From Symbiodinium natans (taxonomy: Eukaryota; Sar; Dinophyceae; Suessiales; Symbiodiniaceae), in the NCBI GenBank assembly GCA_905221605.1, contig CAJNDS010000835.1:622001-686000 (forward strand): a stretch of DNA of 64,000 nt. Direction: 5' to 3'. Shown piece by piece: positions 1 through 13,106 of this stretch. The translations under genes and the position numbers were made by a program. The notes below the pieces were generated by a model. The model made no database searches. It was not told the origin of the DNA and worked only from the letters and a program-made list of their open reading frames with translations. Each line of letters opens with the position of its first letter. Position 1 is the stretch's first letter.

Positions 1-845
1 ACCTGAAGGACTGACAAGAGCTGTGTGGGAGGCAAGCAGCTCGTGCTGGACACCTGGAGACATGCAACGGGTACGTCGTGTGCAAGCGATCCGCCTCGCC
101 TGAGGTAACGTGAAGCCTCGGAGTGGCCTTGTCAAGCCTTGCTGGATTCAAAAGGCTGGCTCTTGGTGCGTCCCCTTCCTTATGGGGACCACATGAACTT
201 CAAAAGGAATTATCTTTTCAGAGCCGAGGAAAAGAAGTGATCCAGTGCGTCGCCCGTTCGCGGTAAAGTGGCATCGCTTGCCTGCGCACTGCACCGATGA
301 GAGTCTGGCGTCTGTCCTACACGTTGCCAAGCTTTTTGGCCAGGAGCGGATCATGATGAAGCTCATCTGTGTCAGCGAAGGGTTCGAGCATGCCGGCAAG
401 GTGCTGGCACAAATTTTTTTGGGGCACCTGAAGATCGATTCTGATAAAGTAGGCTGATCCAATTTAGGGTACTTATATAGCCCTGCCTATGACCTATAGG
501 TACTAAGTTCCCTGAGCCTTCACTTCGTTCCTTCCCTGGCACCGTTCGAGCAGTCGCTCTTTGCACGAACGTCTTCAACCTCCGTCCGCTTCAGGCTGTG
601 AAGGCTCCTGAAAACACCTAGACGCCCCAAGAACCCGAACGCCCCCAAGACCGGAAAACCCCCCCTAACAACCCTAAACCATACAGAGCCCTAAGTTGGA
701 TAACCTGGAGGGGGCTGGTCTCTGTGAGAGTTCCTGTGGGGCACTTTGGATGTTTTTAAGGAGGGGCTCTAAGAGGCAGAGAGGGTGATCTGAAGCAACC
801 CCAAAAACCCAACCCTCCTAAAACCAAGGAAAACCCTACACCCCA

Positions 846-1081
846 GACCCCATAAACCCTAAATCCTAACCCTAAACCCTAAACCCTAAACCCTAAACCC
901 CAAACCCAAATCAACTCTTGGTACACTTGGGCCACCGATGGCGAAGCATGGCCCCACGCCGCGCCCGGTGGCCGAGCGCCAGGCCCGGCCGGAGGCTGGC
1001 TTCGGGATCTCCAGACTTTTGAGGGTTTAGTGTTTAGGGTTTAGGGTTTAGGGTTTAGGGTTTAGGGTTTAGGGTTTAGGC
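846..1081. repeat. Telomere-like runs, CCCTAAA then TTTAGGG
   Basis: A run of CCCTAAA copies (about 846-905) is followed, after roughly 115 bp of unrelated GC-rich sequence, by about eight TTTAGGG copies (about 1021-1080). The two runs are in opposite orientation. Shorter runs follow at 1118-1135 and 1339-1383. The motif is the plant/alveolate-type telomere heptamer, but the runs are short and internal, so this is not a chromosome end. Confidence 0.9.
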
Positions 1082-1745
1082 ATGTTTGCCGGCAGCCCCC
1101 AAAGTCCGTTGCTCAGAAGGGTTTAGGGTTTAGGGTTACTTGGGTTCTAACCCTAATCAAACCCTAGTAAAACCCTATATCCTGCAGATGCGCTGCTAGA
1201 GCCCCCGAGTGAGAGCGCCGCAGAAAAGCCGAAGCCCTCAACGGGCTGTCTTTGCTTTGCTGGAAAGAACACCTTGGCTGAGGGCGGAGGGCTCTTCGAG
1301 GGTACGGATGCATCTTGACGAGCGTTCCCGCATGGCTGGGTTTAGGGTTTAGGCTTTAGGGTTTAGGGTTTAGGGTTTAGGGTCTCGGCATTGTCTCATA
1401 AACCTGCGTCGCAGGCCTTGAGTGGCTTTTACGGGACTTGAGTACTGGCCCTCATACAGTAGCGTAGTACAGTTCAAAGGATAGCCTATGGAAGCTTGTC
1501 CTACTCCAGAAACAAAATTAAGTCAAGCACCCTATGGCAGCCAACGGAGCCTTAAAATTGGGGGGTCAGATCGCACTACTATAATCCATGGTAAGGTATC
1601 TGGACCACACACTCTTTTTTAAAGGGGTTCATTGGGTCCCCAAGATACCCAGATGACTTTCATGGAACAGGGCCCACTTTCCGGAGCCCGGCCGGGAGCT
1701 CTTGCAGCCGGCCACAGGCCTTCGTAGGATCTTAGGTTTATTGTA

Positions 1746-1854
1746 TACCTGGGATGTTCCCCCTTATGCCTGCAGTCCTTGACAGGGATTATAGTAGGGG
1801 GTACTAGAACTAATATTAAGGACTGTGAGTAAAAAGAGGGAACATCCCAAGGTA
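1746..1854. mobile_element. Small inverted-repeat element, family A copy 1
   Basis: A segment of about 110 bp with terminal inverted repeats built around GGGATGTTCCC on the left (about 1746-1767) and GGGAACATCCC on the right (about 1830-1854). A related copy with the same ends and a partly similar interior lies at 27112-27221. The size and ends fit a MITE or an introner-type element. It has no coding capacity. Confidence 0.7.
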
Positions 1855-2398
1855 AGGTATAGGGCCGAAACCTTACAGGGGTTAACAACTGTTTCGGTTC
1901 GGCCTGGGTCTCCAGTTCCCTTTGGAGGGCTGTGCCCTCTTTTTGTTGTTTCCCCCCCCCTTGCTTGCATACATAGCAGCGTCTTAGTTGGGGAAGTGGC
2001 TTTCCGTGTCTCCCTTCATGTGTTCGCGCGCTTGTTGGAGTTTTACTCTTCAAGATGGCTGGTCCCCGCAGCAGAGCCATCGGCTTTCTTTTGGGGTCTG
2101 TGGCGGCGAGCTAGGAATTTGCTGGTGAATGCTTTCTGCTGTAGGGCAGTCGCCCCTGGACGAAGATCGTAACTGTGTTTGGTTGCGAGGTAGGTCCGGA
2201 ATGTCACAGCGTGGCCACTTAGGGGGTTTAAGCATGTCTGAGCCCTTGTTATTCACAAGGGGGGGGGGGGCAGAGGTCGATCATGGTCCGCGTTGTGTAT
2301 CCCTAACCCCTCCAGCGACCCTAGGGCCTTAAGCCTCCCAGGCCTACCCCTTGTCTGCCGTGTGCGAGCGTGAGAGTTGAAACCCTACAAAACCCAGA

Positions 2399-2498
2399 GG
2401 GTCCATTTGTAGTACTATTCTGGAATTAGGTAACCCAAAACCCTATTCAGTATGGTTTTTGGGTACCCAATTCCATAATAGTAATACTAATGGACCCG
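2399..2498. repeat. Long imperfect inverted repeat (hairpin or MITE-like)
   Basis: Two arms of about 40 nt read as reverse complements, beginning GGTCCATTTGTAGTACTATT and ending AGTAATACTAATGGACC, with a loop of under 20 nt around 2440-2455. Small mismatches are spread along the arms. It probably represents a small non-autonomous element. No second copy was noticed in this window. Confidence 0.65.
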
Positions 2499-4320
2499 AT
2501 GGGTAAGACCCTGATGTGCAAGGCACCGCGGTGGTCATCCGCGTTCACGGGGGTACCTCCGAGGCAATGCTGGCGCGTCACCTTGCCTGGGCAAGCCGAC
2601 TACAGGCGCCTACTCCGACCACTACAGCTGGTCTCTGCTGAACACGAAGAAAAGGGGTGACGGTCCACTTCAGGGATTGTGTCGTATCTAGGGCTTTTCT
2701 TGTCGGATTTCGTTTTCTTCCAGCAAAATGAAAGTAGCATAAGTTTTATACCCAGATTTAGGGGTTGTCTGGCAGACGCAGGTTTCTATGAGGGCTCTGA
2801 AGCTGTGAGACGGTGATTTTCCTCTTGGAGCTAGAGCTTGGCTCCAGGACTCGGATGCCAGCAGAGCCATCCAGACCTGGATCTTGGCAGACGAAACTTT
2901 CCCTGCCCCAGGCGCCCAACTGACCAGACTTGTGTTGCACGGTTGCAGGAAGTCAACTTCTCATGCTTGACCGCAATGTTGGCAGGCATGGACACCATCG
3001 CCCGACGTGTTTCGAGTGTGTTGGCTGCATGTTGATGGTGACCTGCTCCCCGCAGAAGCCAGCAGATGGCCTGGTTTCGAGCGAAGTACGTGCCGTTCTT
3101 TACAAGATGCAGGTATGGCCAGAGCTCGTGGCGAAGCAGGTCACTTGAAAGCCACCGGGCAGCCACCAAGGTATAAGTAGATCCACGGCGTGCCTGCCAC
3201 GTTCCATGACGGCCTAAGGCACCGACAAGCATGGCCAATCTTCGCTAAGGTCCTGCCGTACACGGAGTCGGACTTGACATCCATGCCCCTCGCGCCTGCA
3301 GATACATGTTTCTGCGTGTCCCGTAGATTCGTAGGTTGTGTTGAGCATGTCAGCTGTCAGAACTTCCAGGTTTCCCATCCTGAAAGACGTCCGGGCTGCC
3401 CTTCCTGATCGTCAGGACGTGCCCCGATCCAAAAAATCAGAATAGTCCCGAACCCTGACACGACCCCTAAAGTGCTGCCTTTAAATCTGAAGGCTCGATT
3501 TATTCAGTTTGGACCGTGGTGCTATTATCCCAATGCTGGCCCGCTTCGTCGCACTCTAGACAGCTTTGGAGCTTGCTTGCGTAGCTGTAATCTTTTGTAA
3601 ACTTCCAAAAAGTTGGAACGTACCGCAAAGGTTTTCTAAAGGGAATCCCAGCCCTAACCACCCTTAAACCGTGTTCCAACTTTCTGGAGCACACTGTAGG
3701 GGTTCCATACTCCATGCTTGCGTATGTATGCAGCCTTCAGTGGTTTTTTGAAACCTCAGATTCAGATTCTACGGAGGGATCCAGACTCCCCAACAAACGC
3801 AAGCCTGTGGCTCCCCCAAGACATGGTGAGTTAGAGGTGTCTCGACAGGTGCTGGTACTGGCAGTTTGTTCTTTCACACTGTAAAGGACCCCTATGCACA
3901 TACATGTATCACATTCATACACGCTTTACACGCCATCTTTGTAAAGATACGTATATCCATTCGCAGATGATGAAACATGCACAAGTTGAGGTGCGAGACT
4001 GCTTTCAACTGCCGGGGCCAAAGAGCCTTGCTTGGGCCTTCCACGTGGAGTCTTTGCTCCTCTGGTGGCGTGCCCCGACAGAGGCTAAGTTGTCATCATC
4101 TATATAGGCTTTAGGGTTTAGGGTTTAGATAGTTCAGGCATAAAGATGTCGCAGGCTTATCCTGCCCTCTTTCGTAGAGGCGGTGTGTTGTCAGCCGAAC
4201 CCAGAACGGAGCTCCCGAGAACCTGGTCCATAAACCATGCCGTTTCTCTGAAACAAGGCATCGGTGCGCGGTGTCGTAGGACATATATTGATCATCTGAG
4301 GGTTCGGTTCCTGTGGTCAT

Positions 4321-4398
4321 TCCGCCCCCCTCCCCCCCCCCCCCCAACCCCCGCCGCACCCACCCCCCCCCCCCCCCCTCCCCCCCCCACCCCCCCCA
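4321..4398. repeat. Poly-C tract region
   Basis: About 75 bp made almost entirely of C with scattered A, T and G. Apparent proline-rich or glycine-rich reading frames across it are low-complexity artefacts. Similar poly-C or poly-G tracts occur at 16691-16713, 19076-19090 and 30526-30542 and near 38380. Confidence 0.9.
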
Positions 4399-7300
4399 AA
4401 GATAAGATGCTATGTGGGTGATGCTTTAGGCTTGCGTCCCCGGGCCTCACATAGCGCCTGGTGAAAGGTACTGCCCTATCGGGATCCAAGCCAAAGCACG
4501 TTTGGGTCATCGAGGATGATGCCGCATATTCTGGCGACCTCTTGCAGTTTCTGGAGGACTACGAGAACCTCGGATGTTTATCAGGGGTCCCGAGTTGGCC
4601 GTGAGAATGAAAGTGGGAGCAAAGGAGGAGAGTGAGCAGTCAGCATGTCAAAGCCGGAAGGCGAAAGCCGATTGAGCAACCTGAAGTCATGACTCGCCCC
4701 CTGCCCCAAGTAAGCGGTTCCCCAAATTACTAGTAGGACTATAGGATCTCTTCTGAGGTTCTGACAACGTGGAGCCTCAGATTGTACCCAAAGGGGACCA
4801 GAGTTGAGAGAACTGCCCAGATCCAAGGGCCGACACCTCTGACCTGATCACGCACGCGCTTCGAGTGGCTGAGCCGGGCTGGGTGCTGACCTTAGGAAGC
4901 GAAGGCTGGTTGTGGTCTTGCCTAAACCCTCTGAACCCTAAAAAGTTGAGAACGAGTGCCTGGATGAGATTTGGCAGCTAGTGATACCTCGACTTTGTTT
5001 TGGGCCACCTCAAGGTGCGGGCTCGACATGATTCGGCACTCTTGAGGGCACGTTAAGAGCAGAGCGAGCGAGAGGGACACGTGAATGTTTCTTCCCAACT
5101 GGGGTCCCTTGAAGTGCTGTGACTCAATGCTGCTTGCACCTTGGTACGGTTTCACGATGCATCGGTTCAGCGCAAGACTACATGCTTTGGATTGCAAGGC
5201 AAAGGTTTCACAGGGGCCTACATCATCCTGCGGCCGTTTAGTTGAGGAGTCCACAGACCTGAGAACGTGCTGCTCGTTGTATGAGAGCTTTCGGTGAGGT
5301 GTGGTACAACGCCGGCTCAGTGGCCTTTGTGCAGCTTCTGCAGTCCTGCAAGCAGCCAAGGCTGGGCTTTGTAGTTGGGAGTCGCTGCAAGAGCCATCAC
5401 CTGAGCCACGCCGCGACTCCTGATCTGCACATGCAACCGGAGTGCCGGGAGGATGGAAACACTGTCGGCTATAGATCTCAGATGATCTCAGTGTAGAAAA
5501 CCTCCAGGATACGCTGTGCGGAGCATTTGCAGCGGCTGTCTTGCCAGCTGGTGAATGCCCTGGACAGCTTTGCCAAGAGACTCGCCAAGGTTTAGGGACG
5601 TTTAGGGAGTTTAGGCATGCTGAGCGGTTTCAGCGCAGGTGTAAGGAAGGGTGTTGCTTTCCGGTACAGCGTGAGGCGAAGGGGGGGGATGTTGGTTCGA
5701 CATTTCTGAGCCAATTTGTCTACAGGGAGTTTGGCTGCTGGGGGTTGATCCTCAGGGGGTGCTTATGTTGTGGAGTTTCTGGGTTAGAACTGGGAAACCT
5801 CGAACACCTTCGAAGCACACCCAGGGCGGGCGGGATTTTGCTGGCCTTCCACAATCGGGCGATCGGAATGGCTGCCATAGTGACACTTCGCATGTTGCAG
5901 TCCAAACCTTAAACCCTTGAAGCCCTTGAAGCCCTTGACCCGAATCAAGGCAGGGCATCGCCGCCTGGAGCGAGATGGCCGTCCCCTCGCTGGCCAAAGC
6001 TGCCAATCTCAGCATGTCCTCCCTTCGCCCAGAGCATGCGGCACGGCCGAAGGTCACGAAGGTCACCTCCAAAGCTGTCGCATGCAAGAAGCAGAGAAAG
6101 CTGGGTTCAGGGTTTGGGGTTTAGGGCTAGTGGTCTTGTTTGCCCGAAGGGAACATTTCTGCGAGCCACGTACGGGCTTTGCCTGTTTCGCCCCGAGAAG
6201 AGGACATGCCGTGAGCAGAACGCACACACTCACGATCAGAACGAGATCAATGCAAGCGTACTGTATGTGCTTTCAGTCATGCCCGAACACCTCCCCAAAG
6301 AAACAACCCCCAAAAACTCAAAAGGAACAGACTTCCAAGGTGGGTACTGTCTTCGCCTTCGACGGGAAGGCAGGTTCCGTATCATCCTGAACTCCACAGC
6401 TGAACAGCAGCTCGGTGCGAAGCGCAAAGCCTACGAGAACAGAGCCCCCACCCTGCAAAAGCACGGCCTACTAATTCGTGGACCTTAATCCTAAACCCCC
6501 AAAATAGCCCGAAACCCAGCCCTGAGCCCTAAGCCCTATCCTCAGTCGGGTTTAGGGATCCAGCTTGGGCAGGTTCCTCAGAGCGCCTGGCCCAGATACT
6601 TGGAAGGTTGGCCTTTTTGTTTTGGGGGGAACAGGTGAACCCTGGACGGGCTTGGGGCTTAGGGTGTAAAGGGTTTTTTGGGTTGCGCATGGTGCGAATG
6701 TCTGTGAGTAGGGACTGTAGGTGAACGTAGAAGCTATGCAGCCGTATGTGTACTGTAAGTTGGGAGATCACAATCGCAGGTCGGCGGAGCCATCTCCCAA
6801 CAACCTATCGCAAGATGTAGTAATGTAGTTGGGCACATGGAGCGTTGGCTTCGCGGAAGTCGGGATTGGAGTAACCTTGGGGACGGGAGGAACCTTTAGG
6901 TGGCGATCACTTCCTCTGCACAAGTACAAGCCCACACGAAGGTACACCATGAACCAGATTTACACCTCTTTAGGGGGTCATGTAATACTTAAGAAAAGAG
7001 GAGCCCAGCTGAGGAATCTGTGAAGATGGCAGGACCAAGAACCGCTGGTGGCATGCGCTGAAGTGGTGAGAAAAAGACATCACAAGCCTCACGTGCACGC
7101 CTTTCAGCGGCCTGAGTGGGTGATGAGGTTTACAGCACATCATACAACGATCGGCTTCGTGAATTCGTGGCATATGCTTTCGTAGGCGTGAAGAACGCGT
7201 TCGCAGGTGGTGGGCTGTCACATGGCCCGGCGCTTACCCGCGAAAATGAGGGAGCAAACTGATCAGGGAAACCCTATACCCTAAAGTTACCGTACACCTT

Positions 7301-10256
7301 CTAAGCCTAAAGCACAGTAAAGACACAAAGGCCTCCTCAAGCTGGGGCACCGTTGGACCATACGCCGTTTTAGGATTCATGACGAACAAGCGTCACAAGG
7401 CGTTGAGGGTTCAGGCTGTAAGGGGGTAGGGTGTATGCACACGAATCCACACCATGAATGTGCAGGCTTGGGGATGGTGCGGACTTGCTAAACCCGAAAC
7501 CCTGAACCCTAAACTTGTATAGGATCCCTCCGTTGGTGAACTTCACCCGGAAGAAGCCTATGACCTATGAGTACGCTGTGGCTTTTTGGGACCAGGTTGG
7601 GGCAGACGCCGGCGAGATGATGCAGGGAATCGGCATAGCCATGAAGGCAGCAAGTTGCTTTCTATTGCCGCGTCTTTGCAGTTTCAGTTTGTGCTTCTAT
7701 CATCTGTAAACAACAAATGATGCAAAATGTCATTGTGTGATTGAAATAGGTTTCGTGGGGCTTGTGCTTAGGGCCTATAGGGCTTATCAGGAAGTGTGCC
7801 TGAATTGAAGGAGTGTTCTTCATGACTGTAGAGAAGATTTTCTTGGGCAAGCAGCTGCAATGACGATGTTGAACCAGTCTCATGATCCATCTTGGTGAGC
7901 TCGGCAATGGTGAGCTTGGGTGCTTGTGTTCTTTTTATTTCCGGTTCCCATCTTGTAAAGCTGCAAGGCTGCTAGCCAGACCCTAAACCCCGAACCCTTA
8001 TACAGGGCGGATGGACCTACTCATGTGGTTACGGAACAAGAAGCTGTCGTACGCCGCACACCTCTCCTGAACTAAGGTAACTAAGGTGGCACGCTCTCGC
8101 CGTTTGCTGAATTGCAGGAGCTTAGGTGCTGAGTAGGCAGCCTCTAACCTGCTCATGGGTATTCAAGAAACGCCTTAGAATAAAAAGCAAACAATCATAA
8201 AAAGGTTCACCTGTATCACCCGCAACACTCAACCCTAAGCCCCCAATGTCTGCAGGCTGGGGCGACTAAGGCGGACTTCGACTCCACGGCCGGGGGCCTG
8301 AGGTTGTTCGCAAGAGCCCACGGCCGTTTGAGTCGGGAATGGGCACCTCAAGGCTGAGGTTTGCGGTGTCATAAGGTTTCTGGCAACACCCGAAGAAGTT
8401 TGGGTGCAAGAAGGGTGCAATAGGGTCCTGAGCTAGACAGGGTCTTGGGTCTTGGCCATGGAGTCCGGTACATTTCTGAATGAAGGCTGACCTCGGCGGC
8501 CACATGAACCCTAAGGTTTGTTGTTTATGCTGTTATACCCTCTCGATGAAGGGAAAAGGACCATCATGCAGCCTCTTCGGTTTCATGTTAGGGTTCATGT
8601 AGTCCCGAGGGCAGTTGTAAACCTTTCAAAGCCTGCACCCTCCTCTCTGAGGTCTAGGAGCTTGTGATAGCAGAGCTGATCTGAGGGCCATGGTAGTTTA
8701 CGGACCTGTGCTTAGCCTTCTCCCAGTACCTTCCCATTGACATCGTGAAGTCCCTGCGGATGTCTGCTAGGCGTCCTAGGCATGCCTGCGCATGAGAGGT
8801 CGGAATCCACCCCACAGCCGCGGAAGAGTGGTCCGAATCCGAGTCCAGGAGTCAGTTTCTCTCACAGAGAGGGCCCGACCATGGGTTTTGGAAATATAAT
8901 ACCCTTCAGAGGTGAAGGGTTTTGTGGTTTAAGGGGCCCGAAACCCTCTTAGCAGGCTGGCTGCACATTGGTTTTTAGGAGCTCGGGAACACGGCGCTGG
9001 GGGCTGAGGGTTGCTAGGGTGCCCTTTTTGGGGGGTTGCTAGAGAGAGGATTATCATCCCACGCGGGTGTACATAAGGAGCACCCCTACTTCGGGAAATG
9101 CCAACATCAGCTGTTTTGGGGAGCAAAGGGAAATGTCCAGGAAGCTTGTCACAGTGAACGGCAGCTGATGGGAAGATGCCGGTGCAAGACCGTTGGCCGA
9201 GGTGCACCATGCGCACCAAGACTCGTCGCAGACCCAGTGGAGGTGAACCGAGCACTTATAAACTTGAGAATGTTGGATTGTGTCATTGCCTTGTTGTTGA
9301 TCATCCCTGTCGAGGGTGCCTTGGACTTTTCTGGAGCCCCGTTTGCCTTCCTCCTTGCCTCGTGACACACTGCCTGGCGACGAAGTTTCAACGACCCTAT
9401 AGATGAGCTTAAGGCCCATATACTTCAATCGGAAACTGTGAACCTAGTATGACTCTGGGTAGACGGTCGTCATTTGAGGGCTTTTTGGACCATACAATCC
9501 CTGTCAAGGTATCTTAAGTCCCCACGGCTGGTGGTTCGGGCAGTTCGCGTTCGGCCAAGGCACCACCACTGCCGCAGATGTGGCCGCCGCACTCAGCATG
9601 CACAAGCCCAGCACGGCAGAGTGTCAGAGGCTACTTTTTGGGGCGTAGGGTTGGACTAAAACAGAGGGTCTCAACTTAGCCACTGCTTGGGGCAGTTTAT
9701 GGCAGTACCCGTCCCAAAGAACCTCAACGTTGAAATGTTGGACTCGCGACTTGCCCAGGCGAAAGCTTGAGCGATGCTGAAGGTTTGCTCCCTGGCTTCT
9801 GTTTCGTGGCGACTCTTCGTGAGATCAAAGGCCTGAGACGGAGACCCTTTCGAGGTTTGCAGCCACCATGACCTGGGCGGAGAACTGCAGCGTTTGGCTA
9901 AGGCAACGCGGTCCGTGCAGAACAAGCCCGCGTAACCCAAGCACCCTTATCGCCACGATTCCACGATATCAGGAATCGCCTGAATCGCTGAAGCCTTCTC
10001 TCAGTCACCTGCCCTATGCAGTACCTATCTCTTGTCGCCTATCTTTGCATCCGTCAATCTCCTATACACCCTCGCAGGCGGTTAGCCCCGGCCGCATCTC
10101 CAGAGATCGATTCTGAGGGGCTTGTCCTTGGCGCCAAATGAACTCAAATGATGTGACGAATCATACAAAACCCCGTAAAATCACTCCCAAAACAATCCTG
10201 TCAGTCAGCTCACAGTCTAAGCCAGGCGGGTGGCAAAAAAAGCCCGCCTGCTACCC

Positions 10257-10432
10257 TAAACCCTCAACCCCTAACCCTAAACACAGGTGTTGTTGTGCTT
10301 AAGGAGTGCGTGGTCTGGTGTTGAGTGAAGGGTCGTACCTATGATGTCCTACCCTGTCCCACCGTGAATGCCTCAGGCATCCGAGAAGGCGTAAGTCCGG
10401 TTTAGGGTTTAGGGTTTAGGGTCCCTAAACCG
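10257..10432. repeat. Segment bracketed by CCCTAAA and TTTAGGG
   Basis: CCCTAAACCC-type sequence ending in ACACAG (about 10254-10286) is followed by about 110 bp of unique sequence and then by three TTTAGGG units (10399-10422). The left run ends like a splice acceptor. The enclosed segment could therefore be a small exon on the + strand, but no convincing frame was found. Confidence 0.5.
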
Positions 10433-10910
10433 TAGATGCGCCACAAACCTCTCCCCGGTTCATTGCGTCCCAAGAATTGAGGGAGCTGAGAAGCTCAGTT
10501 TTCCGCTTCCTGCCCTGATCACCCTGCTGACATGGGAGCTTCCACAAAGAATTGGTTAACTACTCCGCTGATACCCCTGAAAGGATATCCAAAAAGGGGC
10601 CCCCCTAGGTTCCGAAACCCCCCCCCCCCGCCGTGCAGCTTGGAGCGGCATCATGCCTGCTGGCGTGGCAGGGGTGCCCAGGCAGGAGCCACAACAAGTT
10701 CGTAGGAAAGTGGCTGCCTTTGGCGGGTGGAAAAGCAGAGCCCGGTCATTCAGCAGAACTCCCGGTATTTGGGCCCAAACCCGGCATGACGCCTTTGTTG
10801 TCATGAGCTTCCCACATGGTTTCATGTGCACGCAGCGGCTGCTGCTCGAAATTTATGAGGCAGGGATTGGTAGACGCAAGCATCCAGAGGAGCTACGCAT
10901 ATTACTTTGG

Positions 10911-10943
<33 letters not shown>

Positions 10944-10944
10944 T
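10911..10944. repeat. CA/TA microsatellite
   Basis: A run of CA dinucleotides passes directly into TA dinucleotides. It is a simple-sequence repeat with no coding meaning. Confidence 0.95.
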
Positions 10945-11680
10945 CATCAGGATCCAAGATGTGGAAGGTGGACTTATGTGGAACTGCTCGCATTTGGACA
11001 AGCTCGTCAGATCCTTGACTCGGGCAGATGCCATGCAGGGCTCCGATGGTGAGCCATCAGCTTCTTGGACCGACTCAAGTTATCCCTGGTGTCTTTTCTC
11101 TGGCCCTTGCGTAGCGGTGTAGTGCAGCACCTGACCCAGGTTCAGGCGATGCTGGGCTTTTTTTCTTGAAGAAGCCTTAAGTCCCCTCTGCAAGTGCCTT
11201 GTTACCTCCAAGCCTCCCCCCCAAAGCCAGGTGGTTCGGACCTTCCAGGGAGCGTCAGACCTTCGACTGACGGCCGCAACCCTGCTGCGCGGCCGGGACC
11301 AGGTGGCCGCCGGTACTCAGGAGCCTCACCTGGGGGATGTGTTGGCTGTAGGGTTAAAGTTGAGGGAGTTTAGGGTTTTAAGTGTTCAACAGGGTTTAGG
11401 GAGTTTAGGGTTTTAAGCGAACCCCAACAGGGTCCGTGGTCCATGTTGCAGTTGTTTTCATCTAGCAGCCTCGCAGCACGAAGCGAATCACAGACAAAAA
11501 CTCGCACCTCTTCCCTACACGAAGAGCATATCCTTGGCTGAACTAGCTTCTTCTCGAAGCAGTGGAGTCAGGGTTATCAAGTTATCAATATCTTCTTCAA
11601 AGTACGAAACCTAAACTTAAGACAGTATTCAGGGTACTTGCAACCCTACTTCTAACCCTACTTAGAACAACCCTAATGAG

Positions 11681-13106
11681 CTCTCAGCCATGAGGATGGC
11701 AGCCTCCTCCTCTGGAGCCTGGCCCCTGGGAGACCAAGGCCCCAAAGACTGACGGGGCAGTCCGGTTCCATCACCTGCGTCAAGGCCCCCTGGGACTGTG
11801 TGGCTTTCTGGGGGATGTGGCGCTTCGGGGCTCGGAGGTTCAGGACCCTAAACCCTGAACCCCGAACCCTAAGCAAGGCCACCAATTCGGGGAGGACGCT
11901 TGTCTCTGCCTCGACGGACTCCACGGTGGCCATTTGGAAGATGCCGGTCGGGAAGTTCCGAAAGGGTTGCCAGATCTTGAGAGATCAACAATGAAGTGAA
12001 ATCGGCAAGGTACACCCTAACCTCGTTGTCCGAATGAAGGTATTATGGACCATGAACCCTGCTAGGATTTTCATTTAGTCTCCGAGTTCCAAGTTAAGGC
12101 TTGGGTTGGGGTGTGCCCGGCCTCTTGCAAGCCAGGTCGAGAAAAAGCAAGGTGGCCCTGCTATGCTGAAGCTGCACTTTAGCCCCGTGCGCTGCTGCGA
12201 CATCTCCACCGACGACCGCCTCCTGCTCACGGCTTCCGACGACAAATCCGTCAAGCTCACTTGGCTGGCCGAGCGCCGCTTTGCCGCGGCCTTTGCAGGA
12301 CACTCTAACTGGGTGCGCTCTGCATCCCTGTCCTCCACCTCGACCCACATGGTATCAGGCGGCGACGATAAGGCTGTTAAGCTTTGGGATGTGGAGCGCA
12401 AGTGCTGCCTGCAGACATTCAGCGACAGCGCCTCGAGCATTACGTGCACCTTGGGGACCGGATATACTTCACAAGTGAGATCTGATGCCCTTTTCTACTG
12501 TATCAGTAATCTCTATGAAGGATGCTTGCGACTTCGTATACTTGCCAAGGCACCCGCTTCGGATTGGGCGACCATGTGGTCGTTGCAAGCTCCTGGGATT
12601 CCAGCATCAATCTCTGGGACGTCCGCTCCTACGGGATCCGGCAACATTATGGGAGGGCGCACGGGGGAAGTCCCATTACCCAAGTGGCTGTCCATCCACA
12701 CAGTGATCTGATTCTGTCGTCTTCATCGGACAGGCAGCTTCGAGTTTGGGACTTGCGAGCGGGAAGGCTTTGCTCCACCATACTGGGGCACGACCGGCCC
12801 GTGCATTCTTGCTGCTGGGATGAGGCAGGGGACCACTTTGCCAGCTGCGACAGCGAGATCGTCCTCTATTGGCCCCTTTGCTTGAAGGTCGACATTTTAG
12901 AAGAGTGGCAAGGGGTGCACGTTTATAAAGCCCTCAAAAGCATCCCTGCTCGCCCCTTGAATAAAAAGGGTGGGGCGAGAATCAGGTCCTGCCCGCCCCT
13001 GGCGGCTCCAACCCCGCCGGCCCTGCCGGAGCCGAGCCCAGCAACGGCCGAGAGCTTCCCGAAGCTGGGTCGCAGACCCCAAAATATCCCAAACCCAGCC
13101 GGCTAA
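11681..13106 (+). CDS. POC1: WD40-repeat protein, POC1-like, multi-exon
   Basis: Four exons encode consecutive WD40 blades. The first spans 11681-11784 (DGSLLLWSL, then GQSGSITCVK) and the second 11878-11940 (LVSASTDSTVAIWK). The third runs from about 12136 to 12447 and contains LLLTASDDKSVKL, GHSNWVRSA and VVSGGDDKAVKLWDVE-type segments. The fourth runs from about 12550 to the stop at 13104-13106 (SSWDSSINLWDVR, ILSSSSDRQLRVWDLRAGR, FASCDSEIVLYW). Blade order and wording match POC1, a conserved centriole/basal-body protein with an N-terminal WD40 propeller. The usual C-terminal coiled coil is not visible: the last exon ends in a proline-rich tail. The first intron can be placed exactly (11785-11877, 93 nt, GC...AG) and its 3' part consists of CCCTAAA-type repeats. 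The 5' end of the gene, the start codon and the exon 3/4 junction are not resolved. The propeller assignment is strong; the POC1 identity rests on my recall of the family. Confidence 0.75.

Larger units (their letters stand above)
1..11680. other. GC-rich, gene-poor stretch with telomere-like runs
   Basis: No complete gene is supported here. The stretch is GC-rich and dotted with TTTAGGG or CCCTAAA runs in both orientations, poly-C/G tracts and small inverted repeats. Two short open segments, 245-457 and about 2930-3148 on the + strand, have mildly protein-like composition but no recognisable domain and no clear splice signals. Small exons of an unidentified gene could be present. Everything else reads as intron or intergenic DNA. 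Confidence 0.55.

Noticed and set aside
846-1383. Chromosome end (true telomere)
   Set aside because: Runs are short, interrupted and in both orientations, and similar runs recur over 44 kb.
4146-4510. Open frames on both strands across the poly-C tract
   Set aside because: They translate to proline or glycine runs from the homopolymer and have no other coding signal.
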